Shown here: positions 26,381 through 35,220 of the stretch, in pieces
Position numbering within the stretch: the first letter of the stretch is position 1
Layout: every line of letters begins with the position of its first letter
From: Streptomyces sp. NBC_01431
GTDB lineage: Bacteria > Actinomycetota > Actinomycetes > Streptomycetales > Streptomycetaceae
Direction of reading: 5' to 3'
Assembly: GCF_036231355.1 (NCBI RefSeq)
Contig: NZ_CP109496.1
Coordinates: forward strand, 558,001 to 622,000
DNA: 64,000 nt
Notes under the pieces: generated by a model
Told to the model about the DNA's origin: nothing
Seen by the model: the letters and a program-made list of their open reading frames with translations, nothing else
Databases searched by the model: none
Made by a program: the position numbers and the translations under genes

Positions 26381-27822
26381 TAGGGCTTGGTCAGGTTCAC
26401 TCGCTGGCGGCGTGTCCGTTTGATCGGCTGTGTCGTTGACCGGGTGTGCTGGGTGGGGAGTTGGCCGCGGTCCGGTGTGATCTGGAGGACTTCGCGGCCG
26501 AGATGTTCGAGCCGTTCTCGCGGGCGGATCAGCGCCGGTGGGGCGAGGTCTACCTGCGGGGCCTGCTGCTGGACGGTCGGCGCAAGTCGGTGGAACCGAT
26601 GGCCGCCCGACTGGGTAAGGACGGCAACCGACAGGCCCTGGCCCACTTCATCACCACCAGCCCATGGGAGGCGGCGCATGTGCGTGCCCGTCTCGCCTGG
26701 CGGATGCAGCAGGTGATCAAACCGACGGCACTGATCGTCGATGACACTGGCTTCCTCAAGAACGGGGAGGCGTCGGCGTGTGTGGCCAGGCAGTACACCG
26801 GCACCGCGGGCAAGGTCACCAACTGCCAGGCCGGCATCTCGCTGCACCTGGCCTCCGACGGCGCCTCGGCGGCCGTTGACTGGCGGCTGTTCGTGCCCGA
26901 GAGCTGGGACCCCGCCTCGCCGAAGGCCGATGCGGCCAAGGTGGCCCGCCGCACCACGTGCGGCATCCCCGACGAGATCGGCCATGTCGAGAAGTGGCAG
27001 CTGGCCCTGGACATGATTGATGAGACGAGGTCGTGGAGTGTTGATGTCCCGCTCGTCGTCGCCGACGGTGGCTACGGCGATGCGGCAGTCTTCCGACTGG
27101 GTCTGGAAGAACGCGGGCTCCGCTACGTGGTGGGGATCTCCACCACGACCACCGCCCAGCCGGAAGCGGCACGGCCGCATGCCCCGCCTTATCGCGGTCG
27201 CGGCCCACGGCCGCGGCCCGCCTACCCCGAGCCGGCCCGGACGGTGAAGAAGCTGGTCATCGAGGCCGGCAAGCGGGCCGCGAAGCCGGTGCAGTGGCGG
27301 GAAGGCTCCCGACCGGGCAGCGGTCGCAGCGGCGTCAAGCGCATGTACTCGCGGTTCGTGGCCCTGCGGATCCGGCCCGCTGGACGCGAGATCCGCAAGA
27401 ACACCGCCGGTCCGGAACTGCCCGTGCGCTGGCTGCTGGCCGAATGGCCTGCCACCGAACCCGAGCCCGTGCAGTTCTGGCTGTCCAACCTGCCCGCCGA
27501 CACGGCGCTGGCCACCCTCGTGCGCACCGCGAGACTGCGCTGGCGCATCGAGCACGACTACCGCGAGATGAAACAGGTCCTGGGCCTGGCTCACTTCGAA
27601 GGCCGCACCTGGAGAGGCTGGCACCACCACGTCACCCTCGTCTCCGTCGCGCACGCCTTCTGCACCCTCCAGCGCATCACCCGATCCCCAAAAGGGACGG
27701 CGCCGGTCTGAGCCTCTACAAGGTCGCCCGCGAACTGCAGTTGCTCCTCGCGCTCTGGACCGGCGCCTGCCCCACCTGTCACCGCAACATGCCAGAACCG
27801 ATATCAACCTGACCAAGCACTA
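26381..27822 (+). mobile_element. IS701-family insertion sequence
   Basis: This element of about 1.44 kb is bounded by imperfect inverted repeats: TAGGGCTTGGTCAGGTTC on the left and the complement of TAGTGCTTGGTCAGGTTG on the right. CTAG flanks both ends (26377-26380 and 27823-27826), matching the four-base YTAR duplication known for IS701. It carries a single DDE transposase gene. It sits within an alpha/beta hydrolase gene and abuts an IS630 element. Confidence 0.88.
26446..27812 (+). pseudogene. IS701-family transposase, frameshifted near C-terminus
   Basis: A DDE transposase with Asp in ALIVDDTGFLKNG, Asp in LVVADGGYGD and Glu in RWRIEHDYREMKQVLGLAHF, followed by the family phrase WHHHVTLVSVAHAFCTLQR. 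The main frame stops at 27711 just after SPKGTAPV. The expected C-terminus (GAGLSLYKVARELQLLLALW to NMPEPIST) continues in the -1 frame to 27812. The break lies at C4A4G3 (27686-27696); one extra C would restore a single frame. CCCAAAA there also fits an X-XXY-YYZ slippery heptamer, so a programmed -1 shift is possible but a one-base deletion or sequencing error is simpler. GTG start at 26446. Confidence 0.8.
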
Positions 27823-27825
27823 CTA

Positions 27826-28979
27826 GTGTCCTGCGCCAGTAGTGGTTCGTTAGTTGTTGTGTGACTTCTGCTGCTGGTGCGTCAGTTCCTCGTCGGGGTC
27901 CGAAGCTGGAGCCGTTACTCCTGGCCGAGGACGAGCGTGCGGTGCTCGAGCGGTGGACCCGCCGTGCGAAGTCGGCGCAGTCACTTGCTCTGCGGGCGCG
28001 GATCGTGCTGGCGTGTGCGGGCCCGCAAGTGCCGCCGATCGTGGAGGTGGCCCGGAACCTGGGGGTGGCTGCGGACACGGTCCGCAAGTGGCGGCGCCGG
28101 TTCCTGGCTCAGCATCTGGACGGGCTGGTGGATGAGCCCCGGCCGGGCCGGCCGCCCGTCATCGGTATCGATGCGGTGGAAGCCGTGGTGGTGGCGACCC
28201 TGGAGGAAATCCCGAAGAACGCGACCCACTGGTCGCGTTCTTCGATGGCGGACCGCAGCGGGCTGTCGAAGTCGACCGTCGGCCGGATCTGGCGGAGGTT
28301 CCAGCTCAAGCCCCATCTGACGGACACCTTCAAACTGTCGACGGATCCGTTGTTCGTGGAGAAGGTCCACGATGTCGTCGGCCTGTACTTCAACCCGCCC
28401 GAGGGCGCGGTGGTTCTCTCGGTGGACGAGAAGTCCCAGATCCAGGCCCTGGGCCGGTCCCAGCCCGTACTGCCGATGATGCCGGGCATGCCCGAGCGAC
28501 GCACCCATGACTATGTGCGCAACGGGCTGACCACCCTGTTCGCCGCGTTCGGCGTCGCCACCGGTGAAGTCATCACCGCCCTGCACCGACGCCACCGGGC
28601 CCTGGAGTTCAAGAAGTTCCTGATCCGGATCGACAAGACAGTCCCTGCCCACCTGGCGGTCCATCTCATCGTCGACAACTACGGCACCCACAAGACCCCC
28701 ACGATCAGAGCATGGCTGGGCAGACACCCCAGGTTCCACCTGCACTTCACCCCGACCTACTCATCCTGGCTCAACCAGGTCGAGCGGTGGTTCGGCTTCC
28801 TCACCGACCAGAAGATCCGCCGCGGCACACACCACAACGTGCAAACCCTAGAAGCCGACATCCGCACATGGGTCGAGGAGTGGAACACCAACCCCAAGCC
28901 ATTCATCTGGACCAAAACCGCCGCAGAAATCCTCGACTCCCTCGCCCGCTACTGCCAACGGATCTCCGGCGCAGGACAC
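27826..28979 (+). mobile_element. IS630-family insertion sequence
   Basis: This element of about 1.15 kb has terminal repeats GTGTCCTGCGCC and GGCGCAGGACAC and is flanked by TA on each side (27824-27825 and 28980-28981). TA is the target duplication of the IS630/Tc1 superfamily. Its left TA lies inside the CTAG that also flanks the IS701 element, so the two elements are nested at one target. Confidence 0.9.
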
Positions 28980-28982
28980 TAG
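27861..28982 (+). CDS. IS630-family transposase
   Basis: A 373-residue intact transposase. An N-terminal helix-turn-helix region (LALRARIVLACAG, then NLGVAADTVRKWRRRF) precedes the DDE catalytic core: Asp in VVLSVDEKSQIQALGR, Asp in HLIVDNYGTHKT and Glu in NQVERWFGFL. Family length and motif spacing are complete. One Leu is a rare TTA codon (27915-27917), which would tie expression to bldA. The TAG stop (28980-28982) is not inside the element: it is made by the TA target duplication plus the next host G. Confidence 0.95.
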   Translation: MTSAAGASVPRRGPKLEPLLLAEDERAVLERWTRRAKSAQSLALRARIVLACAGPQVPPIVEVARNLGVAADTVRKWRRRFLAQHLDGLVDEPRPGRPPVIGIDAVEAVVVATLEEIPKNATHWSRSSMADRSGLSKSTVGRIWRRFQLKPHLTDTFKLSTDPLFVEKVHDVVGLYFNPPEGAVVLSVDEKSQIQALGRSQPVLPMMPGMPERRTHDYVRNGLTTLFAAFGVATGEVITALHRRHRALEFKKFLIRIDKTVPAHLAVHLIVDNYGTHKTPTIRAWLGRHPRFHLHFTPTYSSWLNQVERWFGFLTDQKIRRGTHHNVQTLEADIRTWVEEWNTNPKPFIWTKTAAEILDSLARYCQRISGAGH

Positions 28983-29432
28983 GTGCCCGTGGTCAGTGGC
29001 AGCGAACCGGACGCCGCCATGCCCTTCGACATCGACTTCTACCTCAACCCGCAGCGCGGCGGCACCAAGCGGTGGCCCAACCGCTTTGCCGTCATGGCTT
29101 GGAGCGGCTGGCTGGACTTCGACGCCATCGCGATCGCACCGCAGTTGACCGCTCCGTACTGCTCGTACACAGCGAGGACCCCGCCCATCCCGGACGGCGC
29201 CCGCCGCTTCCACGACAACCTCGCCGGGCCCAAGACCTTCCTCTGGACCGAGGGCGTCCAGTTCGACTTCTACGACCAGCCGCCCCAGGTCGGCCTCGCC
29301 GCGGACGCGGCGGCCGAACATTTCGCCCGCACGCTGTGAGCAGGCTGCGCCCCACATCCCGCAGACCACATCCGCATCCGCATCCGCCACCCAACCTCCC
29401 CCTTCCTCACCCTCACTGGAGACCGCTTCGCC

Positions 29433-29909
29433 ATGCCCGACTCCCCTGCAGCCGCCGTGCCGTGTCCTGCTCTGACCCGGATCGAGGTGGCCGAGACCTG
29501 TACCCGGATGGCCGTGCACGCGGATCGCCGTGAATGGGAGCTGCTGCGTGGCCTGTTCGCCGACGAGGTGGTCCTCGACTACACCAGCTTGAACGGCGGC
29601 GAACCGGTCCGGCTCACGCCGCACGAGATCGTCGACGCCTGGTCGGCGACGCTCGGCGGCTACGACGCCGCCCAGCACCTGATCGCCAACCACCTGGTCC
29701 AGTTCACCGGGGACCGCGCCGTGTGCAGCGCCTCCTTCCAGGCCACCCACCGTCTCGCCGGTCCCCATGGGTCCCCCTTGTGGACGCTCGGCGGCGACTA
29801 CCGCTGGGAACTGGCACGGACCGCCGACGGGTGGCTAATCAACTCCGTGGTCATGACGGCAACTTGGGGCGACGGCAACAAGGGTCTGCCTGCGCAAGGG
29901 GCCGGTTGA
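29433..29909 (+). CDS. SnoaL-like (NTF2-fold) protein
   Basis: A 158-residue small alpha+beta barrel protein of the SnoaL_4 type. Seen are the N-terminal helix pair (VAETCTRMAVHADRREWELL), FADEVVLDYTSLNGGEPVRL, the HLIANHLVQF strand and the C-terminal sheet (YRWELARTADGWLINSVVM). Members act as hydratases, cyclases or isomerases on polyketides and aromatics, or have no known activity. It lies 93 bases after the hydrolase pseudogene on the same strand and may once have been in one unit with it. ATG at 29433. Confidence 0.85.
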   Translation: MPDSPAAAVPCPALTRIEVAETCTRMAVHADRREWELLRGLFADEVVLDYTSLNGGEPVRLTPHEIVDAWSATLGGYDAAQHLIANHLVQFTGDRAVCSASFQATHRLAGPHGSPLWTLGGDYRWELARTADGWLINSVVMTATWGDGNKGLPAQGAG

Positions 29910-30185
29910 CCGACCGCACGCGGGGCGGCACCCTCGCCGCCCGGCATCGCGCCGCTTCACCGCGCCCCCCACCGGCCGCGGCCGACGCGTCAGCGGTCAC
30001 ACCTGCCCCCGATCTCGCTCGCACATCGTCAAGCACGCCTCAGTGATGGGGCTCTTTGAATTTCCCCACCGTCTGCTCAGGGGTTGGACAAACCTGCTCA
30101 GTTGATCTCCCCGCCCATCCCCTTTGTGGGCTTGCTCGGCGTGGCGGGATGGGTCCGTGCTCCGTGTTGCTCTAACGACAGAAAG
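29910..30185. other. Intergenic region upstream of TetR operator
   Basis: No gene is recognised. The segment becomes AT-richer towards 30180, where the operator and promoter of the TetR gene begin. Confidence 0.4.
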
Positions 30186-30225
30186 TTGCCATATCGGTAA
30201 GCTTGCCAATTCGGCAATATTTGCC
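30186..30225 (+). promoter_or_regulatory. Tandem TTGCC-N5-GGCAA operator upstream of tetR
   Basis: TTGCC-AATTC-GGCAA (30203-30217) is a perfect inverted repeat. TTGCC-ATATC-GGTAA (30186-30200) is a one-mismatch copy 17 bases upstream, and a third half-site TTGCC sits at 30221-30225. The array lies immediately before the TetR start in an AT-rich patch. It is the probable autoregulatory operator of the regulator and may control the downstream monooxygenase. Confidence 0.7.
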
Positions 30226-30238
30226 TACGGTGGCTGAC

Positions 30239-30865
30239 ATGACAGAGGGAGACGACACGCGCATCGGGCTGCGGGAGCGCAAGAAGCGGGAGACCCGCGT
30301 CGCGCTGAGTCAGGCCACGATCGGCCTCTGCGTGCAGCGAGGGTGGAACAACGTGACGGTGGAGGACATCGCCGCCGCAGCGAACGTGTCCGTGCGCACC
30401 TTCCGCAACTACTTCTCCAGTAAGGCCGAGGCGATCGCAGCCAGCCATCTGGAGCGCATGCTGCGGATCGCCGACTCACTGCGCGCGCGGCCGGCCACCG
30501 AGCCCTTGTGGGACTCGATCGCCCATGCCGTGCAGGCCCAGTTCGTGCCGCAAGGCGACACCGTGAGGTCTCCCCGTGACCGGCGCTGGACGGACGGGCT
30601 CCGGCTCATGCTGGCCGAACCGGCCCTGCAGGGGGAGGTCGTCAAGGCGAACGCGGCCGCACAGGAGGAGCTGGCCAAGGCGATCGCCGAACGCACCGGT
30701 ACTGACGTCACCCGGGACGTGTACCCGAAGCTGGTTGCCGCGGTGATCGGCGCGAGTAGCGCCGTGGCCGTGGAGCACTGCCTGCACGCGGATCCGCCCG
30801 CCCCGCTCGCCCCGGCGCTGCGCGAGGTCTTCGACCGGGTCGCCGCGGGCCTTCCCGCTCCTTGA
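30239..30865 (+). CDS. TetR-family transcriptional regulator
   Basis: A 208-residue repressor. The N-terminal helix-turn-helix is clear: RETRVALSQATIGLCVQRGW, NVTVEDIAAAANVSVRTFRN and YFSSKAEAI (about 18-66). The C-terminal ligand domain is of the AcrR/MftR-like type (ETR..VALS..TI, VDRW-like middle). The ATG at 30239 is preferred to the TTG at 30203 because the latter lies inside the palindromic operator. It is followed on the same strand by an FAD monooxygenase and an MFS pump, the typical targets of such a regulator. Confidence 0.93.
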   Translation: MTEGDDTRIGLRERKKRETRVALSQATIGLCVQRGWNNVTVEDIAAAANVSVRTFRNYFSSKAEAIAASHLERMLRIADSLRARPATEPLWDSIAHAVQAQFVPQGDTVRSPRDRRWTDGLRLMLAEPALQGEVVKANAAAQEELAKAIAERTGTDVTRDVYPKLVAAVIGASSAVAVEHCLHADPPAPLAPALREVFDRVAAGLPAP

Positions 30866-30966
30866 GAACGCGTACGAACCGATCCCGATCGGCCGGTGCC
30901 TGGCCGGTCCGCCCTGCCCTTCCTCCATCCACATAAGACTCCACTCATGTAAGAGGGGACACGCTG

Positions 30967-32556
30967 GTGATCACTGATGTCGTCATAGTCGGCGGCGGCC
31001 CGAACGGGCTGATGCTGGCCTGCGAACTAGCCTTGGCCGGGATCCGTCCGGTCGTGCTGGAAAGCCTGCCCACGCCGAGCGAGGAGCCGAAAGCGAACGG
31101 ACTGCTCGGCCAGGTCGTGAAAATGATCGACCGCCGAGGGCTGTACGAGCGCCTCAGCGGAGTGCCGGGGCCGCCGCAGCCGAACTCGGCCTACTTCATG
31201 TTCGCCGCGATGGGCCTGAACCTGAGCCTGCTCCAGGACAGCCCGATCTACGGCCTGCCGGCGCCGCAGCAGCGCATCGTCCAGGTCCTCCAGGATCGGG
31301 CCATCGAACTCGGGGTGGAAATCCGGCGGGGGCACGAGGTCGTCGGCCTGTCGCAGGACGACCAGGCAGCGACCGTGGACGTCGCGGGGACGGACGGGGC
31401 CTACCGGTTGCGCGTCCCTTACGTCGTCGGGGCGGACGGAGCACGCAGCATCACGCGCAAGCTGTCCGGCATCGGTTTCCCCGGCGTCAGCTATGACCGC
31501 AGGACCACCCGGACGGCGCACGCGACGGTACCGGCGGCATGGGTGGATCCCACGACCGGCGCGCTGGACGTGCCCGGCTACGGACCCGTCCTGCCGTTCC
31601 TGCCCCACCGCACCGAGCACGGCGGGTTCTCCTACGCGCCCTTCCCCGGCCACCCGCCGCTGGTCAGCACCACCGAGTGGGACCAGCCCGAGACTGAGAC
31701 GCCGATCAGCCTCGACGAGCTCGGGGCGAGCATCCGCCGCGTACTCGGCGCCGACCTGCCCCTAAGCCCGCCCGCCGGCGAGGGACCACACGTACTGCGC
31801 CGGTTGACCGGCGGCAACACTCGAGTCTCCGAACACTTCCGGGACCGCCGCGTGTTCCTCGTCGGCGACGCGGCCCACGTCTACGCCGCAGGGGGCGGCC
31901 CCGGGCTCAACCTCGGCCTACAGGACGCGGTCAACCTTGGCTGGAAACTCGCCGCCGCCATCCACAGCAACGCCGGGCCCGAACTGCTCGATAGCTACGA
32001 GGCCGAGCGCCGGCAAGCCGCCCACCGCATGGTCGTCAACGCCCAGGCACAGTCCGCGCTGACCGCCCCGGGCAGCGACGTCACCGCGCTGCGCGAGCTG
32101 TTCACCGAACTCCTCGGCCACCCGAACACCATCCAGCACCTCGCCGACCTCACTGCGGGCACCGACGTCCGCTACGCCATGGGCGGCCCCGACACGCACC
32201 CCCTGGTCGGCCGGTTCGCGCCGGACATGGAACTGCACACCCCCACCGGGACGGTCCGGCTGGCGGAACTCACCACAGCCGCACGGCCACTGCTGCTCGA
32301 CCTGACCGAAGACGCATCGGCTGCGCAGGCACTCGCACACTGCCACGACCAGATGGACATCGTCACCGCACAGCCCCAGCACCCCGCCCCCGCGGCCACC
32401 GCCCTGCTGCTGCGGCCCGACTGCTATGTGGCATGGGCAACAGCCGCCCCCCACCCCGACCCGGCCGACCTGGACGCCCTCCGGATGGCCACCCAGCAAT
32501 GGTTCGGCGTCATTGAACCCGCCCGCTGCGAGTCGGAACCCCTCAGAACGACATGA
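30967..32556 (+). CDS. FAD-dependent aromatic monooxygenase (PheA/TfdB type)
   Basis: A 529-residue class A flavin hydroxylase. It shows the Rossmann motif VVIVGGGPNGLMLA (residues 5-18), the DG motif YVVGADGARS, and the GD motif with FAD ribityl contact VFLVGDAAHVYAAGGGPGLN followed by GLQDAVNLGWKLA. The C-terminal thioredoxin-like domain (from about 410) is typical of phenol and rifampicin-type hydroxylases. It would use NAD(P)H and O2 to hydroxylate an aromatic substrate or drug. GTG start with an AGAGGGG site. It lies 101 bases after tetR and is followed by an MFS exporter, suggesting inactivation plus efflux of an aromatic compound, which is inference. Confidence 0.93.
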   Translation: MITDVVIVGGGPNGLMLACELALAGIRPVVLESLPTPSEEPKANGLLGQVVKMIDRRGLYERLSGVPGPPQPNSAYFMFAAMGLNLSLLQDSPIYGLPAPQQRIVQVLQDRAIELGVEIRRGHEVVGLSQDDQAATVDVAGTDGAYRLRVPYVVGADGARSITRKLSGIGFPGVSYDRRTTRTAHATVPAAWVDPTTGALDVPGYGPVLPFLPHRTEHGGFSYAPFPGHPPLVSTTEWDQPETETPISLDELGASIRRVLGADLPLSPPAGEGPHVLRRLTGGNTRVSEHFRDRRVFLVGDAAHVYAAGGGPGLNLGLQDAVNLGWKLAAAIHSNAGPELLDSYEAERRQAAHRMVVNAQAQSALTAPGSDVTALRELFTELLGHPNTIQHLADLTAGTDVRYAMGGPDTHPLVGRFAPDMELHTPTGTVRLAELTTAARPLLLDLTEDASAAQALAHCHDQMDIVTAQPQHPAPAATALLLRPDCYVAWATAAPHPDPADLDALRMATQQWFGVIEPARCESEPLRTT

Positions 32557-32637
32557 GGGTCGTTGAGACCGCAACCAAGTGGGGAGTCTGAGTACCCCTG
32601 GGGAAAATCACAGATCCTCATCATCAGGAGTGCCCTG

Positions 32638-34057
32638 GTGAAATTCACCCTCAAGTCCGCCCCTTCCCCCGGCGCCGCGGTCGCTGCACCGCAGACAGGC
32701 CGCGGCGGTTCCTCCCTCGTACTGGGGGCAGCCCTGTTGGGCTTCTTCCTCATCTCACTGGACGCGTTGATCGTGACCGTTGCGCTGCCCGACATCGGCC
32801 GCGGTCTTGGCGGCGGCATGTCCGGCCTGCAGTGGGTGGTGGATGGATACACGCTGATCTTCGCCGCCCTGATGCTCTCCGCGGGCGCCCTGTCCGACCG
32901 GGTCGGGGCCCGGCAGGCGTACGGTGGCGGGCTCGTCCTCTTCGGATTGGCCTCGGCGGCCCGCGGGTTCGCGCCAAGCCTCGGCGTACTGGTGGCGGCG
33001 CGGCTGGTTCAGGGAGGCGCGGCGGCCCTGATGATGCCGGCGTCGCTGGCGCTGATCCGGCAGGGCTTCCCCGACCAGGCCAGGCGGGCCTGGGCGATTG
33101 CGGTCTGGACCGTGGGCGGCGCGGTCGCGGTGGCGGCCGGACCGGTCCTCGGCGGAGCGCTCACCGCATCCGTGGGCTGGCGCTGGATATTCTTCGTCAA
33201 CCTGCCGGCAGGTCTGCTGGCGCTCGCCCTGCTGGCTCGCGTACCAGTCTCGCCGCGGCTGCCCTGCACGTCTCGACCTGGTCGGGCAGGTGACGGCGGT
33301 AGTCGCGATGGGTGCCCTGACGTACGGGGTGATCGAGGGTGGCGACCAGGGTTTTGGTCGCCCGCTCGTGGTGGTGTCGCTGCTGGTGGCCGTGGTGGCG
33401 GCAGCCGTATTTCTGGCAGTGCAGGCCAAGGGGGCGCATCCGATGCTGCCGCTGGCGCTGTTCCGCTCGCGGGTGGTGGCGGTGTCCTTGGTGGTCGGCT
33501 TCATGCTCAACGCCGCTTACTACGGTGGGGTGTTCGTCTTCAGTCTGTATCTGCAGCAGGAGCGCGGGCAGTCGGCGCTGCACGCGGGCATGATGTTCAT
33601 TCCGATGACGGCGCTGGTCGCCGTGGTGAACCTGGCCTCGGCGAAGCTGGCCGCGCGGTTCGGCCCGCGGGTGCCGATGGCCGCGGGTCAACTCATCGGA
33701 GTTTCAGGCCTGTTGGCACTGCTCACCGTCGAGCCCTACACGAATGTGTGGGTGGTGGCGACACTGATGGTGCCGGTCGGTCTCGGCGGTGCGCTGACGA
33801 TGCCGGCACTGACCGCCATGCTCCTCGACGCGGTACCCGCGGACCGGGCGGGCACGGCCGGCGCGGTCCTCAACACCGGCCGCCAGGCCGGCGGAGCGAT
33901 TGCGGTGGCCGTGTTCGGGGCGCTGCTGACCGGAGCCAACACGTTCCTGGCCGGTATGCGGTCGAGCATGCTGCTCGCGGCGGCCGGACTCGTCCTGACC
34001 ACTCTCGCGACGCTGACGTTGCCACGGGGCAGGCCGCACCGGGCCTCCAGACCATGA
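32638..34057 (+). pseudogene. DHA2-family MFS drug exporter with frameshift
   Basis: The first half (GTG at 32638, AGGAG eight bases upstream) reads as a 14-TM EmrB/QacA-type pump: FLISLDALIVTVALPDIGRG, QWVVDGYTLIFAALMLSAG, LSDRVGARQAY and GWRWIFFVNLPAGLLALALL. Near 33262-33264 (GCCCTG where GCCTG is expected) one extra C moves the frame. The rest (RLDLVGQVTAVVAMG to LTLPRGRPHRASRP) continues in the +1 frame to 34057. In the original frame the product would run on into non-family sequence. Removing one C gives VSPRLPARLDLVG and a normal 470-residue pump. It could be a true pseudogene or a homopolymer sequencing error. Confidence 0.85.
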
Positions 34058-34090
34058 GACGTGTCGCGGGTCGCGAAGGGCCCTGACGTA

Positions 34091-34994
34091 TCAGGTCCGG
34101 CCGACCGCCTCTGGGATGAACTCAAGGACGGTCGATATGAACGCCCGGAGCTCGGCGGTACAACCCGCGTCGCGCCACATGAGCACGTAGTCGACGGACG
34201 GCGCGTCGCGAAACGGGACGTACACGATGTCGGGTCGACCGTGGTAGTGCCTCGCCCGGACAGAGGCCACCGTGGCTCCCTTGCCCACCCCGACCAGTGA
34301 GAGGACCTCCTGCCATCCCACAGCGGCCGGTCCGTGTCGGATCGGGCGGCCCTGGGGGGTGCGGCGGGGGAAGAAGGCGTCACGCCAGGCGCGGGACACC
34401 CCGACAGCCGTGATCAGCGGCAGCACCGCGAGATCCTCCAACGACAGGGATTCCTGAGCCGCCAGAGGATGGTCGGCGGGCACGAGGAGGGCACGCGGTT
34501 CGGAGAACACGACGGGTCCCACGGTGATGGCCGGGTCTTCGACGGGAGGCTCGGCGACCACCAGGTCGACGTCCTCGCTCTGCAGGGCCACGATGGCCGC
34601 GTTGTACGTCACTTCCTGCAACTCGACGGTGCAGTGCGGGTAGCGCGAGTTGAGTACGTCGGCCGCCCGGACGATGAGGTCACCGGACCACGGCGCGGTG
34701 AATCCGACGCGCAACACACCGGCCAGGCCCCGGCACGCTGCTGACGCGTTGGCGACGGCCTGCTGGACCCGCTGGTATGCGGGAAGCAGTTCGGCGTGGA
34801 GCTGGCGGCCGACCGGGGTGAGTGCCACACGGCGGTTGTTGCGTTCGAACAACGTGCCCCCGACGCGGCGTTCGTTCCAGCTTCTTGATCGTCTGGCTGA
34901 CACGGCCCGGCGAGACAAGGAGACGCTCAGCAGTACGGGTGAAGTGGAGCTCCTCGGCCAAGGCAAGAAACGTCTCGATCTCATACCGCTCCAC
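34091..34994 (-). pseudogene. LysR-family regulator broken by 4-bp duplication
   Basis: The N-terminal helix-turn-helix (MERYEIETFLALAEELHF, then GRVSQTIKKLER) starts at a GTG at 34994. The effector domain (GGTLFERNNRRVALTPVGRQ to LEFIPEAVGRT) is in another frame. At the join the plus strand has GTTCGTTC (34870-34877), a tandem duplication of GTTC. Deleting one copy restores KKLERRVGGTLFERN, the exact family consensus. The gene is therefore a recent 4-bp-duplication pseudogene, or phase-variable. It is convergent with the MFS gene 33 bases away. Confidence 0.85.
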
Positions 34995-35168
34995 CGTCTC
35001 CCCCGCTCCTCGCCTCGGCCGTCTCCGCCCCGGGCCACCCAGCCCTACCGCCGACAGTAAAGGCGCTTACTGGCCAGTCGTCCACAGCGCTGCGGACCGC
35101 CGACGATCACCTGACCGCCCGGAGAAGCAGGCCCGCAAGGGCAGTTGGGGGGGCGCAGTCCAGCCGAT

Positions 35169-35202
35169 CGAAGGATCCGCACCTGTCGGAGCGGATCCTT
35201 CG
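35169..35202 (-). terminator. Perfect 12-bp hairpin after small secreted protein gene
   Basis: CGAAGGATCCGC (35169-35180) pairs with GCGGATCCTTCG (35191-35202) around a ten-base loop, 18 bases past the stop of the minus-strand secreted protein. Confidence 0.82.
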
Positions 35203-35220
35203 CGACCGGGGCCTACCGCG

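Larger units (their letters stand above)
25839..29339 (+). pseudogene. Alpha/beta hydrolase split by two insertion sequences and a frameshift
   Basis: The 5' part (25839 to about 26380) encodes a dienelactone-type alpha/beta hydrolase: oxyanion region VVVAGTWTSVKEQMADRY, FDFTGYGESAGEPR and nucleophile elbow LGVCAGAMY. The 3' part (28983-29339) resumes with VPVVSGSEPDAAMPFDIDFY, then IPDGARRF and a C-terminal HFARTL. A one-base loss in the G run at 26309-26311 (GAGGG where GAGGGG is expected) moves the frame into IEAKKAAAAEARRRYEDTG. Insertion sequences then interrupt the gene at 26381-28979. Even with both elements removed, an in-frame TAG remains at the junction, so the gene was dead or is dead now. 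Confidence is high that these are two halves of one gene. Confidence 0.85.
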
